A DNA stretch of 64,000 bases from Verrucomicrobiota bacterium (GTDB lineage Bacteria; Verrucomicrobiota; Verrucomicrobiia; Opitutales; Opitutaceae): contig VHCJ01000005.1 in assembly GCA_016871755.1 (NCBI GenBank), forward strand, positions 1 to 64,000. The letters are read 5' to 3'. The translations under genes and the position numbers were made by a program. How positions within the stretch are numbered: the stretch's first letter is position 1; the number at the start of each line of letters is the position of its first letter. This document shows positions 46,008 through 55,196 of the stretch, piece after piece. The notes under the pieces are model-generated. The model was not told where the DNA came from. It was given only the letters and a program-made list of their open reading frames with translations, and searched no databases.

Positions 46008-48269
46008 ATGCGTCCCTCACGACCGACGTCGCTGTTCGCCCTTCTCGGCCTCTTCGCTTCTGCCTCCGCTTTCCTGCGGGCCGATCCGCTCTCGAAGTCG
46101 ACCGACGTCGATTTCTATCGCGACACCCCCAGCCGCAACCTGAAGGGACTCGCGACCCGATCGGACGGGCGCATCGTGGCCGGACCCTCCGTGGCGGACC
46201 TCACGGGCGCTCCGGTGAAGGAGATCCTCTGGTCCCTCGCGCCGTCCGGCACCGACCGCTGGCTGGTCGGGTCCGGACCCGAGGGCCGGATCCTCGCCCT
46301 CACGGTCGACGTGCCGAGCCGAGGCTTCCGCCTTCAGCCGGTGGCGGATCTCGACGACACCCAGGTGTTCGCGGTCCTGCCGCTGACCGGCGATCGCATC
46401 CTCGCCGGGACGGGCGGTCAGGGCGGACTGACGCTTGTCGAAGGCGACCGCCCGGTCGCGCGGGTGATCCTCCCCGTCGACAGCGTATTGGACCTCCTGG
46501 CGCTGGATGAAGGCACCGTGCTTGCCGCCACCGGCAACCCCGGGCGCATCTATCGCGTCGATCTCGCGGCCCTTGCCCGCGCCGGGCTTTCCGCCGACCG
46601 GGTCTCGGACCCCGCGGCCCTTGCGGCCAAGGGAATTTCGACGTGGGGTGAAGTCCGCGACCGCAACGTCCGTCGTCTCGCCCGCCGGGCGGACGGCGCG
46701 ATCCTCGCCGGTTCGGCGCCCAAGGGAAACCTCTACGCCTTCGCCGCCGAGGGCGGCAGTCCAACCCTGATCGTCGAGAACCGCGACGCGGAGATCACCG
46801 ACCTCCTCACCCTCCCATCGGGCGACGTCTACGCGACGGCGATCTTTTCGCCCGGCAGCGCCTCCAGCCGGATCAGTCGGCCGTCCCCGAATGCACCGGC
46901 CGACAAGGATGCCCTGCCTGCTCCCCCACCGACGGAGGCGCCGACGCCGGAGCGCTTTGGCGGGCGCAGCAGCCTGATCTGGCTGCCGGCGGGAGGCGGC
47001 TTCCCGGAGACCCTGGCCGCGCGCGCCGGCGTGGCGTTCTACCGCGTCCTGAAGCGCGGCAACGTGCTGCTCATCGCGGCGGGCGAGCAGGGCGAGTTGG
47101 TCGGCTATGATCTCGTCGAACGCCGCTCCCTCACCCTCGCCGGCAGCGCCTCCGCGCAGCTCAACGCCCTCGTCCCATTCGGGGAGAATCGGTTCCTCGC
47201 CCTGCGCAACAACGCTCCGGGGTTTGCGCTCATCGACTTCGCCGCCAGCGAGCGACGGGAACTGGAGACCCGGCGCATCGACCTCGGTGCCCCTGCGACG
47301 CTCGGCGCGCTGCGATTCGATCGCCTGCGCGGAATCGCGGAACCGGACATCGGTGTCAGCCTGCGCACCAGCTTCGGCAGCGACGAGATTGAAGGATGGT
47401 CCGCGTGGGCCGCCGCCCCCGGCGCGGACGGGGCGTGGCGCGCCGCGCCCACCCTCCGCGGTCGCTACACCCGCCTCCGCCTCACCCTCCCGTCCCAACT
47501 GCCGGCCGACTTCGCGATCGACCGCGCCACGCTCCACCACCTGCCCCAGAATCGCCGACCGGTGCTGACCGACTTCCGTCTCTTCTCCCCGAATCTCGCC
47601 CTGCTGCCCGGCGCCCAACCACCGCCGCCCGTGAGCACCACCCTCGGGCAGATGTTGAATCAGCCCAAGGACAACGCCGAGGAGAAGCGCCGGGCGCCGC
47701 TCCTCAACTCACCCATCGTCCCCGCCCCGGGCATGCAACTGGCCTACTGGGCGATCAGCGACGGAGACTCCGACACCGTGGTCGCGACGTTCTCGATCCG
47801 GCGTGAGGGGGATCAGGCGTGGACGGACGTCGCCGTCGACTCCTCCCAGCCCTACGCGCAGTTTGACACGAGCGCCCTGCCCGACGGTCTCTACTTCACC
47901 CGACTGGCCGTGCGCGAGACAGCGCCCCGACCCGCGGCCGAGCGGCTCTCCGTCACGTTCGAAACCGACGACCTTCGCGTCGACCGCACGCCGCCCGCCG
48001 TGCTCGAGGCATCGGCTGTGCTCTCCGCCGATGTGCTGACCGTGAGCGTGCGGGGCCGGGACGCCCTTTCCCTGCTGGAGGGCGCGGAATTCCGCTTCAA
48101 CCACGGAGTCGAGCGCACGGTGGAACAGCCGGCAGACGGCATCCGCGACGGTCGGGAGGAACGCTTCGTGCTCGAGATTCCCCGGGCGGAAATCGCCGGC
48201 GCGACGTCGGTCGAAGTCTCGTTCTACGACGCTGCGTTCAACCGCGCCTCCGTCCGCCTGAGCTGGTGA
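46008..48269 (+). CDS. Secreted propeller-like protein, unknown function
   Basis: 753 residues with signal peptide (about 1-25, ASAFLRA). Residues 30-400 consist of repeated short strands with glycine turns (WLVGSGPEGRILAL, VLAATGNPGRIYRVD, ILAGSAPKGNLYAF), consistent with a beta-propeller. A low-complexity Pro/Ala segment at about 298-318 and a C-terminal beta-sandwich-like part (about 440-753) follow. No catalytic motif is seen. Gene order with the S55 peptidase suggests the two proteins act together outside the cytoplasm (inference). Confidence 0.6.
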   Translation: MRPSRPTSLFALLGLFASASAFLRADPLSKSTDVDFYRDTPSRNLKGLATRSDGRIVAGPSVADLTGAPVKEILWSLAPSGTDRWLVGSGPEGRILALTVDVPSRGFRLQPVADLDDTQVFAVLPLTGDRILAGTGGQGGLTLVEGDRPVARVILPVDSVLDLLALDEGTVLAATGNPGRIYRVDLAALARAGLSADRVSDPAALAAKGISTWGEVRDRNVRRLARRADGAILAGSAPKGNLYAFAAEGGSPTLIVENRDAEITDLLTLPSGDVYATAIFSPGSASSRISRPSPNAPADKDALPAPPPTEAPTPERFGGRSSLIWLPAGGGFPETLAARAGVAFYRVLKRGNVLLIAAGEQGELVGYDLVERRSLTLAGSASAQLNALVPFGENRFLALRNNAPGFALIDFAASERRELETRRIDLGAPATLGALRFDRLRGIAEPDIGVSLRTSFGSDEIEGWSAWAAAPGADGAWRAAPTLRGRYTRLRLTLPSQLPADFAIDRATLHHLPQNRRPVLTDFRLFSPNLALLPGAQPPPPVSTTLGQMLNQPKDNAEEKRRAPLLNSPIVPAPGMQLAYWAISDGDSDTVVATFSIRREGDQAWTDVAVDSSQPYAQFDTSALPDGLYFTRLAVRETAPRPAAERLSVTFETDDLRVDRTPPAVLEASAVLSADVLTVSVRGRDALSLLEGAEFRFNHGVERTVEQPADGIRDGREERFVLEIPRAEIAGATSVEVSFYDAAFNRASVRLSW

Positions 48270-48275
48270 CCCGCG

Positions 48276-49220
48276 TCAGGCGCGGGGGTGGGCACGGTCG
48301 TAGACCTCGCGGAGCCGCGCGCCGCTGACGTGGGTGTAAATCTGCGTGGTGGCCAACCGCGAATGTCCGAGCAGTTCCTGCACGACGCGCAGGTCCGCAC
48401 CGGCGTTCAAGAGGTGCGTGGCGTAGCTGTGGCGGAGCGTGTGGGGTGAGGCATCCGCCGGAAGGCCCGCCGCCGCGAGGTAGCGCTTGAGGAGGGACTG
48501 CACGTCCCGCGCCGTCATCGCTTGATCCCCGGGTCGGACGAGCACCCGCGCCGTCGCCGCCGCGCCCCGGCGCGGGCCATCCCGCAACGTCCGGAGGAGG
48601 ACCATCGCACCCTCCCCGAGGGGGCACACCCGTTCCTTGCCTCCCTTGCCGACGATGCGGGCGACGCCGGAGCCGTCCTCGACCTGCGCGAACGTCAGCG
48701 CGACCAGTTCGCTCACGCGCAGACCCCCGCCGTAGAGCAACTCCAGCAAGAGGAGGTCGCGCTGCGCCGTGAACCCATCGATCGCGCCCTCCGCGAGCAG
48801 ACGCCCAGGGGCCTCGAGGAGACGCTGCATCTGCTCCTCCGACAGGAACCGCGGCAGGCGGCGCTCGAGCCGCGGAAGCGGCAGGGCGACGAAGGGGTTC
48901 GTCCGCAACCGGCCCTGCCGCTGCCAGTAGCGGTAAAGGGCGCGCAGGCCGGACACGCGTGCGTGCACGGTGCGGCGGTCGAGTCGGCGCTGCGACTCGA
49001 TGACAAAGTCCCTCGCCTCGCGGGACGTGAGCGCGGCGAGCTCGGCCTGCGACTTCCCCGCCCCGCGCAGCCACACCACCAGGTCCACCAACGACTGCCG
49101 GTAGTTCCGCAGCGTGTAGGCGGAATACCGACGTTCCTTGCGGAGAAAGTCCGCGAATGGCGTCCACCACGCCGCCGCGACGTCCGGCGGCAGCTCAGCG
49201 GCCCGAGTTTGCGCGCACAC
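48276..49220 (-). CDS. xerC: Tyrosine recombinase XerC-like
   Basis: 314 residues, integrase SAM-like N-terminal domain (about 16-105) and tyrosine recombinase catalytic domain with Arg168 (YGGGLRVSEL), Lys192/195 (GKGGKERVCPL), His260 and Arg263 (HTLRHSYATHLLNAG), His286 (LLGHSRLATTQ) and nucleophile Tyr295. Length and motifs match chromosomal XerC/XerD that resolve dimers at dif rather than phage integrases. The GTG at 49220 lies 26 bases inside the mazG 3' end. No dif site was recognised in the window. Confidence 0.9.
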   Translation of the reverse strand: MCAQTRAAELPPDVAAAWWTPFADFLRKERRYSAYTLRNYRQSLVDLVVWLRGAGKSQAELAALTSREARDFVIESQRRLDRRTVHARVSGLRALYRYWQRQGRLRTNPFVALPLPRLERRLPRFLSEEQMQRLLEAPGRLLAEGAIDGFTAQRDLLLLELLYGGGLRVSELVALTFAQVEDGSGVARIVGKGGKERVCPLGEGAMVLLRTLRDGPRRGAAATARVLVRPGDQAMTARDVQSLLKRYLAAAGLPADASPHTLRHSYATHLLNAGADLRVVQELLGHSRLATTQIYTHVSGARLREVYDRAHPRA

Positions 49221-49875
49221 GGACTTCGACCTCCTGCATGACCTGTCCGGTCCGGCGACGCAACGCCCCTTCCGGGTCAAGCCCCCGCTCCCGGGCAGCC
49301 GCCGCGAGCTCGAACAACCGGTCTCCCAAGGTGGCGTCATCCAGCTCGCGGGCCAGCGCCGCGACGCGGTCCCGGTCCACCACGCCGGCCACCGGAAGGT
49401 TTCCCTTGTTCACCTGCTTCCACACCGCCTCCGCGAGCATCAACGCCGGGAGTCGCGGGGGAAGCTCCTTGAAGACCGCAGCCGACGGCGCGGCGCCCGC
49501 CGCCGCCTTCTCCCGCGCCTTGATCTTCTCCCACGTCTCGATGACCTCACCCGCCGTGCCCAGACGGTCGGCCTCGCCGAAGACGTGAGGATGCCGTCGC
49601 ACCAGTTTCTCGTTCACCTCCCGCGCCACGTCCTCCAGCGTGAAGTGCCCGCCCTCCTGCGCCAGCTGGGCATGGAAAACGACCTGAATCAGGACATCGC
49701 CCAGTTCCTCGCGCATGTGCGGGAAGTCGAGCCGGTCGATCGTTTCGATGAGTTCGCTCACCTCGTCGATGAGGCAGCGGACCAGCGAAGCATGCGTCTG
49801 CTCCTGATCCCACGGGCATCCGCCGGGGCCCCGCAGCCGGGCAATCGTCGCCCGCAGGTCATCCATGGCACTCAT
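49195..49875 (-). CDS. mazG: Nucleoside triphosphate pyrophosphohydrolase MazG
   Basis: 226 residues with the MazG all-alpha NTP pyrophosphatase domain: GCPWDQEQTH, the metal-binding EVSELIE (38-44) and EELGDVL (56-62). A second, weaker MazG-like repeat occupies the C-terminal half (WKQVNKGNLP onward), as in the E. coli tandem form. It hydrolyses NTPs to NMP plus pyrophosphate, countering aberrant nucleotides. Start 49875 (MSAMDDL); next ATG at 49866. Overlaps xerC by 26 bases. Confidence 0.92.
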   Translation of the reverse strand: MSAMDDLRATIARLRGPGGCPWDQEQTHASLVRCLIDEVSELIETIDRLDFPHMREELGDVLIQVVFHAQLAQEGGHFTLEDVAREVNEKLVRRHPHVFGEADRLGTAGEVIETWEKIKAREKAAAGAAPSAAVFKELPPRLPALMLAEAVWKQVNKGNLPVAGVVDRDRVAALARELDDATLGDRLFELAAAARERGLDPEGALRRRTGQVMQEVEVRVRANSGR

Positions 49876-49979
49876 GGCCCCTGCGTAGTCCAGAGGCCCC
49901 CGGGACGCACGCACAATCCACCGCTCTGGCGGAGGCGAATTCCGCTCTCGTTTTCATCCCCGCCCTGTGTTTTCTACCG

Positions 49980-50783
49980 ATGCACATGGGCGACAAGCTT
50001 GACGAAATCATGGCGTGGAAGCGGAGGGAGATCGCCGCCTCGATCCGGGCCGTTGACCTCGGCGAACTGAGGGCGCTGCGGCAAAGCCGGTCGGCGCCGC
50101 CGTCCTTCGCCGCCGCCCTCCGCCCGGTGGGCGGCGGCCTCGGGATCATCGCGGAAATCAAGCGGCGCTCCCCGTCCGCCGGAGCGATCGCGGACGTCTC
50201 CGCCGTCGGTCAGGCGGAGCGGTACCGCGCTGCCGGCGCCAGCGCCCTCTCGGTGCTCACGGACCGCGAGTACTTTGGCGGTTCGCTCGACGATCTGCGC
50301 GCGGTCACGGAGCACTTCCGCACCACGCCACCCGCCCTGCCCTGCCTGCGCAAGGACTTCATGGTGCACCCGATTCAGGTGCGCGAGGCCCTCGAATCGG
50401 GGGCGAGCGCGATCCTCATCATCGTCCGCGCCCTCGGTGACCCGGAAATCGCCGCGCTGGCGGCGGCGGCCGACGCCGCCGGGCTGGATGCGCTGTTCGA
50501 GATTCACCGGCAGGACGAGTTGCGGCGCGCCCTCGACCACGGAGCGCGCATCCTCGGCGTCAACAACCGCGATCTCGCGGTCTTCCGCACCGACCTCGGG
50601 CTGAGCGAATCCCTGATCCCCCGCTTCCCGCCCGGCGTGATTGCCGTGAGTGAAAGTGGCATCGCGACGCCGGCCGACGCCGCCCGCGTCCGGCGCGCCG
50701 GCGCCCACGCCATACTCTGCGGCGAGGCGCTCATGCGCGCTCCCGATCCCGCCGCCCTGATTGCCTCGTTCCGCTCCGCCTGA
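49980..50783 (+). CDS. trpC: Indole-3-glycerol phosphate synthase
   Basis: 267 residues, TIM-barrel enzyme closing the indole ring in tryptophan synthesis. Signature IIAEIKRRSPSAGAI (about 56-70), LRKDFMVHPIQV, ILGVNNRDL and VSESGI are present. Standalone, not fused to TrpF. Its last base is shared with the ATG of rsmA (TGATG), implying translational coupling of unrelated functions. No other trp gene nearby. Confidence 0.96.
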   Translation: MHMGDKLDEIMAWKRREIAASIRAVDLGELRALRQSRSAPPSFAAALRPVGGGLGIIAEIKRRSPSAGAIADVSAVGQAERYRAAGASALSVLTDREYFGGSLDDLRAVTEHFRTTPPALPCLRKDFMVHPIQVREALESGASAILIIVRALGDPEIAALAAAADAAGLDALFEIHRQDELRRALDHGARILGVNNRDLAVFRTDLGLSESLIPRFPPGVIAVSESGIATPADAARVRRAGAHAILCGEALMRAPDPAALIASFRSA

Positions 50784-51616
50784 TGCCGCTCTCCCCGTCT
50801 GAGACGCGGGCGCTGCTGGCCCGGATCAACCACTTCCCCCGCCGCGCGCTGGGGCAGAACTTCCTCGTCGACGGCAACATCGTCCGGAAGTCGCTTGAAC
50901 TCGCCGACGTGCGCCCGGGCGATACCGTCGTCGAGATCGGGCCCGGTCTCGGCACGCTGACGGAGGCCCTGCTGGAAGCCGGTGCCACCGTCTGGGCGGT
51001 GGAGCGCGATGCGCGGTTGGCGCAGCACCTCCGCGACACCGTGACGCCGCGGTTTCCCCAGACCCTGCACCTGACCGAAGGCGATGCTCTGGAGTTTCCT
51101 CTCGCGGGCTGGACCGCGGGCGAACCGACCCATCCAAGCCCGGTCAAGATCGTCGCCAACCTGCCTTACGCAATTTCGACGCCGTGGATGGACGCGGTGC
51201 TCGGCGGTCCTCTGCCGGAGCGCATGGTGCTGATGTTGCAGAAGGAAGCGGCGGACCGCTATGCCGCGCCCCCGGGATCAAAGACCTTTGGAGCGATCTC
51301 GATCTTCCTCCAGTCCGCCTACGCCGCTGCGCCCGGCCATCCCGTCGCGGCGACCTGTTTTCATCCCCGCCCGGAGGTGGACAGCTGCCTGCTGAACCTG
51401 CACCGGCTGCCTGAGCCGTTCATTTTCCCCCGCGCGACCCGCGACCTGATCCGCGAGGTGTTCCAGCACCGGCGCAAGCAACTCGGGGCCCTGCTGCGCG
51501 GCCGCCTTCCCGACGACGGCCGACGCTGGCTCGAGACGGCGGCCATCGACCCGCGGGCGCGCCCGGAGCAGGTCCCCGTCCGCGCCTGGCAGCAGCTTCC
51601 CGCAGCGTCGGCTTGA
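50783..51616 (+). CDS. rsmA: 16S rRNA dimethyladenosine transferase
   Basis: 277 residues, KsgA/RsmA family that dimethylates two adenines in the 3' hairpin of 16S rRNA. LGQNFLVDGNIVRK (23-36), SAM loop VEIGPGLGTLTEALL (50-64) and catalytic NLPY at 126-129 are present. Coupled to trpC by a one-base overlap. A small stem (CGGCTT/AAGCCG) around the stop has no T run. Confidence 0.95.
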   Translation: MPLSPSETRALLARINHFPRRALGQNFLVDGNIVRKSLELADVRPGDTVVEIGPGLGTLTEALLEAGATVWAVERDARLAQHLRDTVTPRFPQTLHLTEGDALEFPLAGWTAGEPTHPSPVKIVANLPYAISTPWMDAVLGGPLPERMVLMLQKEAADRYAAPPGSKTFGAISIFLQSAYAAAPGHPVAATCFHPRPEVDSCLLNLHRLPEPFIFPRATRDLIREVFQHRRKQLGALLRGRLPDDGRRWLETAAIDPRARPEQVPVRAWQQLPAASA

Positions 51617-51652
51617 AAAGCCGCCAGCCCTGCGCAGACTCTGCGCTTCCCC

Positions 51653-52339
51653 ATGCGCCTGAGTCACCTCGCCGTTCCGCTCGCCGCCCTCGCCCTGTCC
51701 ACCGCCTCGCTGTCGGCCCAGACCAGAATCGTCGGTCGGGTCGACGGCAGCCAGTACATCTCACCGACCGGTGCCTATCGAATCACGATCCCGGTGCTTC
51801 CTGAACTCGGCGGACGGATCGTGGACACCCCAGAAGTGGTGACCTTCGAGGACGACTTCAACGTCCACGCCAGCCTCGCGTGCTTCAAGATGGATGCCAC
51901 GCAGCGCTGGGAACACGAAACTCGCGGGCGCCGGGATTATCTCATCTGGTTCTTCACGAATTTCGTTCAGCGCGACTTCCAAGCCCGGTTCCCCGAGTCG
52001 CGGGTGGAAAGCGCAAAGTTCATTCCCGGCATGGAGGACGGCACCCTCCTGACGTGCAATCTGCTGCCCGACGGCACGATGTTCGCGAACCGTCCCAGCT
52101 TCAGCGCGACCGGCGAGGTCTTCGTGGCCAAGCGGGGGAACGTCCTCTTTGTCCGCGACGGCCATGTCTACGTGCTGAGCATGGAACTGGCGGAGCGCGC
52201 CCTCGAGCGCCGCACCTACAGCAAGACCACGGAGGAAGAGGATGAGTTGCTCCGCCGGCGCCTCCTTGAATTGTACGGACGGATCACCTTCACCTCGACT
52301 CCGGCGCCTGCCCCGGTGTCGGCGCCTCCGGCCCCGTGA
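51653..52339 (+). CDS. Secreted protein of unknown function
   Basis: 228 residues with a clear signal peptide (about 1-22, ending SLSAQ). The mature part is mixed alpha/beta with no recognised motif; a recurring feature is an N-terminal strand pair ending in PTGAYRITIPVLPELGG and a long acidic/basic helix near 195-212. The C-terminus is a Pro/Ala tail. Its stop overlaps the GTG of the isoaspartyl peptidase by four bases, so the pair is likely one unit. Similar short envelope proteins occur in Verrucomicrobiota; no function known. Confidence 0.6.
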   Translation: MRLSHLAVPLAALALSTASLSAQTRIVGRVDGSQYISPTGAYRITIPVLPELGGRIVDTPEVVTFEDDFNVHASLACFKMDATQRWEHETRGRRDYLIWFFTNFVQRDFQARFPESRVESAKFIPGMEDGTLLTCNLLPDGTMFANRPSFSATGEVFVAKRGNVLFVRDGHVYVLSMELAERALERRTYSKTTEEEDELLRRRLLELYGRITFTSTPAPAPVSAPPAP

Positions 52340-53412
52340 TTCGGCTCACCCGTCGCGCCGCGCTCGGCCTCGGACTTTTCCTCGCTGTCTTCACCGTGCC
52401 GCCAAGCGCCGCGAAGGAAGCCGCGCCCTTCGGCCTCGCGGTCCATGGCGGCGCGGGGGTGATCGTGCGCGCAGAGATGACCCCGGATGCCGAGGCCGCG
52501 TACCGCGCGGCGCTCCAAGCCGCGCTTGATGCCGGCTATCGCGTGCTTGAGACCGGAGGTTCGGCGACCGACGCCGTCATCGCCGCGATCCAACTCCTCG
52601 AAGACAATCCGCTCTTCAACGCCGGCAAGGGCGCGGTCCTGACCCACGACGGAATCTGTGAGCTGGATGCCTCGATCATGGAAGGTCGGGACCGCCGCGC
52701 CGGCGCGGTCGCGGGCGTGCGGTACACGCGTCATCCCATCGCCCTCGCCCGGGCAGTGATGGACCAGTCGCCTCACGTGATGCTCGTCGGGGAAGGAGCC
52801 GAGCGCTTCGCGGACTCCCTCGGCTTCGAGCGCGTGCCCAACGAGTACTTCCAAACCGAACGTCGCCGCCAGCAACTGGAACGCGCGAAGCAACGCGATG
52901 AAGCCGCCGCGCGGGCGGCCGGGGGCCCGGGCGCCCACGCATCGAGCGCCGACGAGTTTTCCATTCCCGACCTTGCGTTCGACGCGGAGCGCAAGTGGGG
53001 GACGGTCGGGGCCGTTGCGCTCGATCGCTCCGGCAACCTTGCTGCCGGCGCCTCAACGGGCGGCATGACGAACAAACGCTTCGGCCGCGTCGGCGACTCC
53101 CCGATCATCGGGGCCGGCAACTACGCCGACAACCGCACCTGCGCCGTGAGTGCCACCGGCCACGGCGAGTATTTCATCCGGGTCGGCGTCGCTCATTCCA
53201 TCGCGGCGCGCATGGCGCACGCCAAGGAATCGGTCCACACCGCCGCGGCGGCCGCCATCGCGGACGTCGCCGCGCTCGGCGGCACCGGGGGCGTGATCGC
53301 GTTGACCCGGGAGGGAGCGGTCGCCATGCCCTTCAACACCCCGGGCATGTACCGCGGCCTTCGTTTCTCGGACGGTCGCTCGCAGGTCGACATCTTCGGA
53401 GCGAGCCCCTGA
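52336..53412 (+). CDS. iaaA: Isoaspartyl peptidase / L-asparaginase (Ntn hydrolase)
   Basis: 358 residues. N-terminal signal-like helix (about 5-25) is followed by [30 protein letters not shown] and [13 protein letters not shown], then the autocleavage/catalytic Thr223 in [30 protein letters not shown] and GAGNYADN. Plant-type asparaginases self-cleave before this Thr and remove isoaspartyl residues or free asparagine. A charged Ala-rich linker precedes the Thr as expected. The N-terminal helix would make this enzyme periplasmic. Start GTG 52336 overlaps the upstream stop (GTGA). Confidence 0.92.
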   Translation: MIRLTRRAALGLGLFLAVFTVPPSAAKEAAPFGLAVHGGAGVIVRAEMTPDAEAAYRAALQAALDAGYRVLETGGSATDAVIAAIQLLEDNPLFNAGKGAVLTHDGICELDASIMEGRDRRAGAVAGVRYTRHPIALARAVMDQSPHVMLVGEGAERFADSLGFERVPNEYFQTERRRQQLERAKQRDEAAARAAGGPGAHASSADEFSIPDLAFDAERKWGTVGAVALDRSGNLAAGASTGGMTNKRFGRVGDSPIIGAGNYADNRTCAVSATGHGEYFIRVGVAHSIAARMAHAKESVHTAAAAAIADVAALGGTGGVIALTREGAVAMPFNTPGMYRGLRFSDGRSQVDIFGASP

Positions 53413-53474
53413 GCGCCGCCGCGGCGACGATTCAGGCCTTTACAGGCGGAGCCGCGAAGCTAGGCTTCCCAATC

Positions 53475-53732
53475 ATGACCTCCGCGTCGCTTCTCGCCGT
53501 CTTCGGCCTCGGTGGGCCCGAGCTGCTCCTCATCCTCGCCGTCGTCCTCCTGCTTTTCGGGGCCAAGAAGCTGCCGGAACTGGCCAAGGGACTCGGTCGC
53601 TCGGTCAAGGAATTCAAGAAGGCCACCAACGAAGCCGAGGAAGACGAGCAGTCCGCCAAACCGGCCCCGGCCCCGGTTGCCAATGCCGAGGCCAAAAAGC
53701 CGGAGTCGACAACGTCCACGTCGACCCCATAA
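53475..53732 (+). CDS. tatA: Twin-arginine translocase subunit TatA/E
   Basis: 85 residues: one transmembrane helix (about 13-28, ending [12 protein letters not shown]), the amphipathic helix [11 protein letters not shown], and an acidic/Pro-rich tail. This is the pore-forming subunit of the Tat pathway; TatC is not encoded in this window. Tat-dependent cargo in the window includes the GMC partner protein. ATG 53475 follows a weak ribosome-binding region. Confidence 0.92.
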   Translation: MTSASLLAVFGLGGPELLLILAVVLLLFGAKKLPELAKGLGRSVKEFKKATNEAEEDEQSAKPAPAPVANAEAKKPESTTSTSTP

Positions 53733-53745
53733 TTCGACTTACTCC

Positions 53746-53787
53746 GAGCTAAAGCAAGCAGACTGCAGCCCTGCCGGCGCTTAGCTC
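53746..53787. repeat. Inverted repeat downstream of tatA
   Basis: GAGCTAA (53746-53752) and TTAGCTC (53781-53787) form a seven-base stem with a long loop, nearly extended by AGC/GC. No T run follows, so terminator function is doubtful. Confidence 0.35.
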
Positions 53788-53807
53788 TGCGGGTAAGGAC
53801 AGATCGC

Positions 53808-53837
53808 TTGACGATCTTCCCAATCTCCCCGTAAAGT
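53808..53837 (+). promoter_or_regulatory. Candidate promoter of rpmF-plsX-fabH
   Basis: TTGACG (53808-53813), an 18-base spacer and TAAAGT (53832-53837) precede rpmF by 53 bases. The -10 overlaps an inverted repeat GTAAAG-N5-CTTTAC (53831-53847), a possible operator. By-eye match. Confidence 0.45.
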
Positions 53838-53847
53838 CTACCTTTAC
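53831..53847. repeat. Inverted repeat overlapping the rpmF promoter -10
   Basis: Perfect six-base arms GTAAAG and CTTTAC with a five-base spacer. Its position over the -10 and start region suggests a repressor site, but it could be chance. Confidence 0.3.
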
Positions 53848-53890
53848 TCACAAGACGGCCCCTTGTCGTGACGAGGTGTCCTTTCCCATC

Positions 53891-54070
53891 ATGGCCAATC
53901 CGAAACGCAAGCAATCGAAACGCCGCAGCGCCAACCGTCGTGCTGCCAACGCCTTCAAGGCCCCTGAACTCGCCCGCGATCCGAGCGACGGTTCCGCCTG
54001 CCGCCCGCACCGCGTCAACCCCAAGTCAGGAACCTACCGGGGTCGTCAGGTCTTGAGCGTCGAGGTCTGA
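53891..54070 (+). CDS. rpmF: Large ribosomal subunit protein bL32
   Basis: 59 residues, MANPKRKQSKRRSANRRA start and a basic tail typical of bL32; one Cys (SACRPHRVNP) remains of the usual zinc-binding set, so the protein is the cysteine-poor form. Encoded immediately before plsX and fabH, the classical arrangement linking ribosome and lipid synthesis. 31 bases separate it from plsX. Confidence 0.94.
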   Translation: MANPKRKQSKRRSANRRAANAFKAPELARDPSDGSACRPHRVNPKSGTYRGRQVLSVEV

Positions 54071-54101
54071 GCGACCTCACGCACCCCTTTCTCCCCCCCC
54101 A

Positions 54102-55163
54102 ATGGACTCTCCGGCTGGAGTTCCAGCGCGGATCGCGGTCGACGCGATGGGGGGCGATCTTGGTCCGTCGGAGGTTGTCGAGGCTCTGGCCCTCGCGTTC
54201 GCGGAGTTTTCCGATCTCTGCCCGATCACGATCGTTGGAAACCGTGACGTCCTGGAACCACTGCTCGCCGCTCGCGGGCTCAGCCCGCACCCGAGACTCA
54301 TCGTCCATCATGCCGCCGAAACGGTGCTGCCGACGGACGAAGTGATGACCGCACTCAAGCGCAAGCGAGACGCTTCGATGCTGCGCGCCATCGAACTGGT
54401 GAAGGAGGGGTCCGCCGCAGCCGTAGTCAGTACGGGCAACACCAAGATTCTGGTCGCCGCCGGCACGCTGAAGCTTCGCACGCTGCAAGGCATCGAGCGC
54501 CCCGCGCTCGCTCCCGTCATCCCGCGCGACCAGGGCCACTTCATCCTGATCGACGCCGGGGCCAACACCGATTGCCGGCCCGAGCATCTGGTCCACAACG
54601 CCATCCTCGGCAAGCACTACTGCCAATTGGAACTGGGAGTGGAGAATCCCCGCATCGGTCTCCTCACGATCGGCACGGAGGAGGGCAAGGGCAACGGATT
54701 GGTCAACGCGACCCACGAGGCGCTCAAGCGGCTGGGCCCCTTGGTGAACTACGTCGGTCCCATCGAAGGATTCCAGATTTTCTCCAATCACGTGGACGTC
54801 GTTGTCTGTGACGGCTTCACCGGAAACATCTGCCTGAAGAGTTGGGAATCGATGTCCAAGTTCTTCCGCAATGAACTGCGGACCCAGTTGTCCGCCAGTC
54901 CGGTGCGTCGCCTCGGGGCTTGGCTCGCGCGGGGAGCGTTTCTGGGGCTGAAGCAACGCATCCAACCCGAGCGTTACGGCGGAGCCCCGCTGCTCGGTCT
55001 TCGCGGCATGGTCATCAAGGCGCACGGCTCCGCCAATCGCTTCTCGCTCAAGAACGCCATCCATGACGCCAGCGAGCTCGTGCGGATCGACCTGAACCAC
55101 CGGATCGAGGCCGATGTTGCGCGCGCCCAGGAGGCGCTCACGGCCGAGGTCGCCCGCGCCTAG
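54102..55163 (+). CDS. plsX: Phosphate acyltransferase PlsX
   Basis: 353 residues, converts acyl-ACP to acyl-phosphate for phospholipid synthesis. N-terminal IAVDAMGGDLGPSEVVEA (12-29), VSTGNT, and a GADTVGGAPLLG-like segment read here as PERYGGAPLLGLRG. Part of rpmF-plsX-fabH. Start ATG 54102 is in phase with the family N-terminus. Confidence 0.96.
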   Translation: MDSPAGVPARIAVDAMGGDLGPSEVVEALALAFAEFSDLCPITIVGNRDVLEPLLAARGLSPHPRLIVHHAAETVLPTDEVMTALKRKRDASMLRAIELVKEGSAAAVVSTGNTKILVAAGTLKLRTLQGIERPALAPVIPRDQGHFILIDAGANTDCRPEHLVHNAILGKHYCQLELGVENPRIGLLTIGTEEGKGNGLVNATHEALKRLGPLVNYVGPIEGFQIFSNHVDVVVCDGFTGNICLKSWESMSKFFRNELRTQLSASPVRRLGAWLARGAFLGLKQRIQPERYGGAPLLGLRGMVIKAHGSANRFSLKNAIHDASELVRIDLNHRIEADVARAQEALTAEVARA

Positions 55164-55196
55164 GCTCGGCCCCCTTCGCCGAGCTCCAAAGACTGA

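Noticed and set aside
48276-49220. Phage integrase or integron
   Set aside because: The recombinase has chromosomal XerC length and context next to mazG, with no attachment sites, cassettes or phage genes around it.
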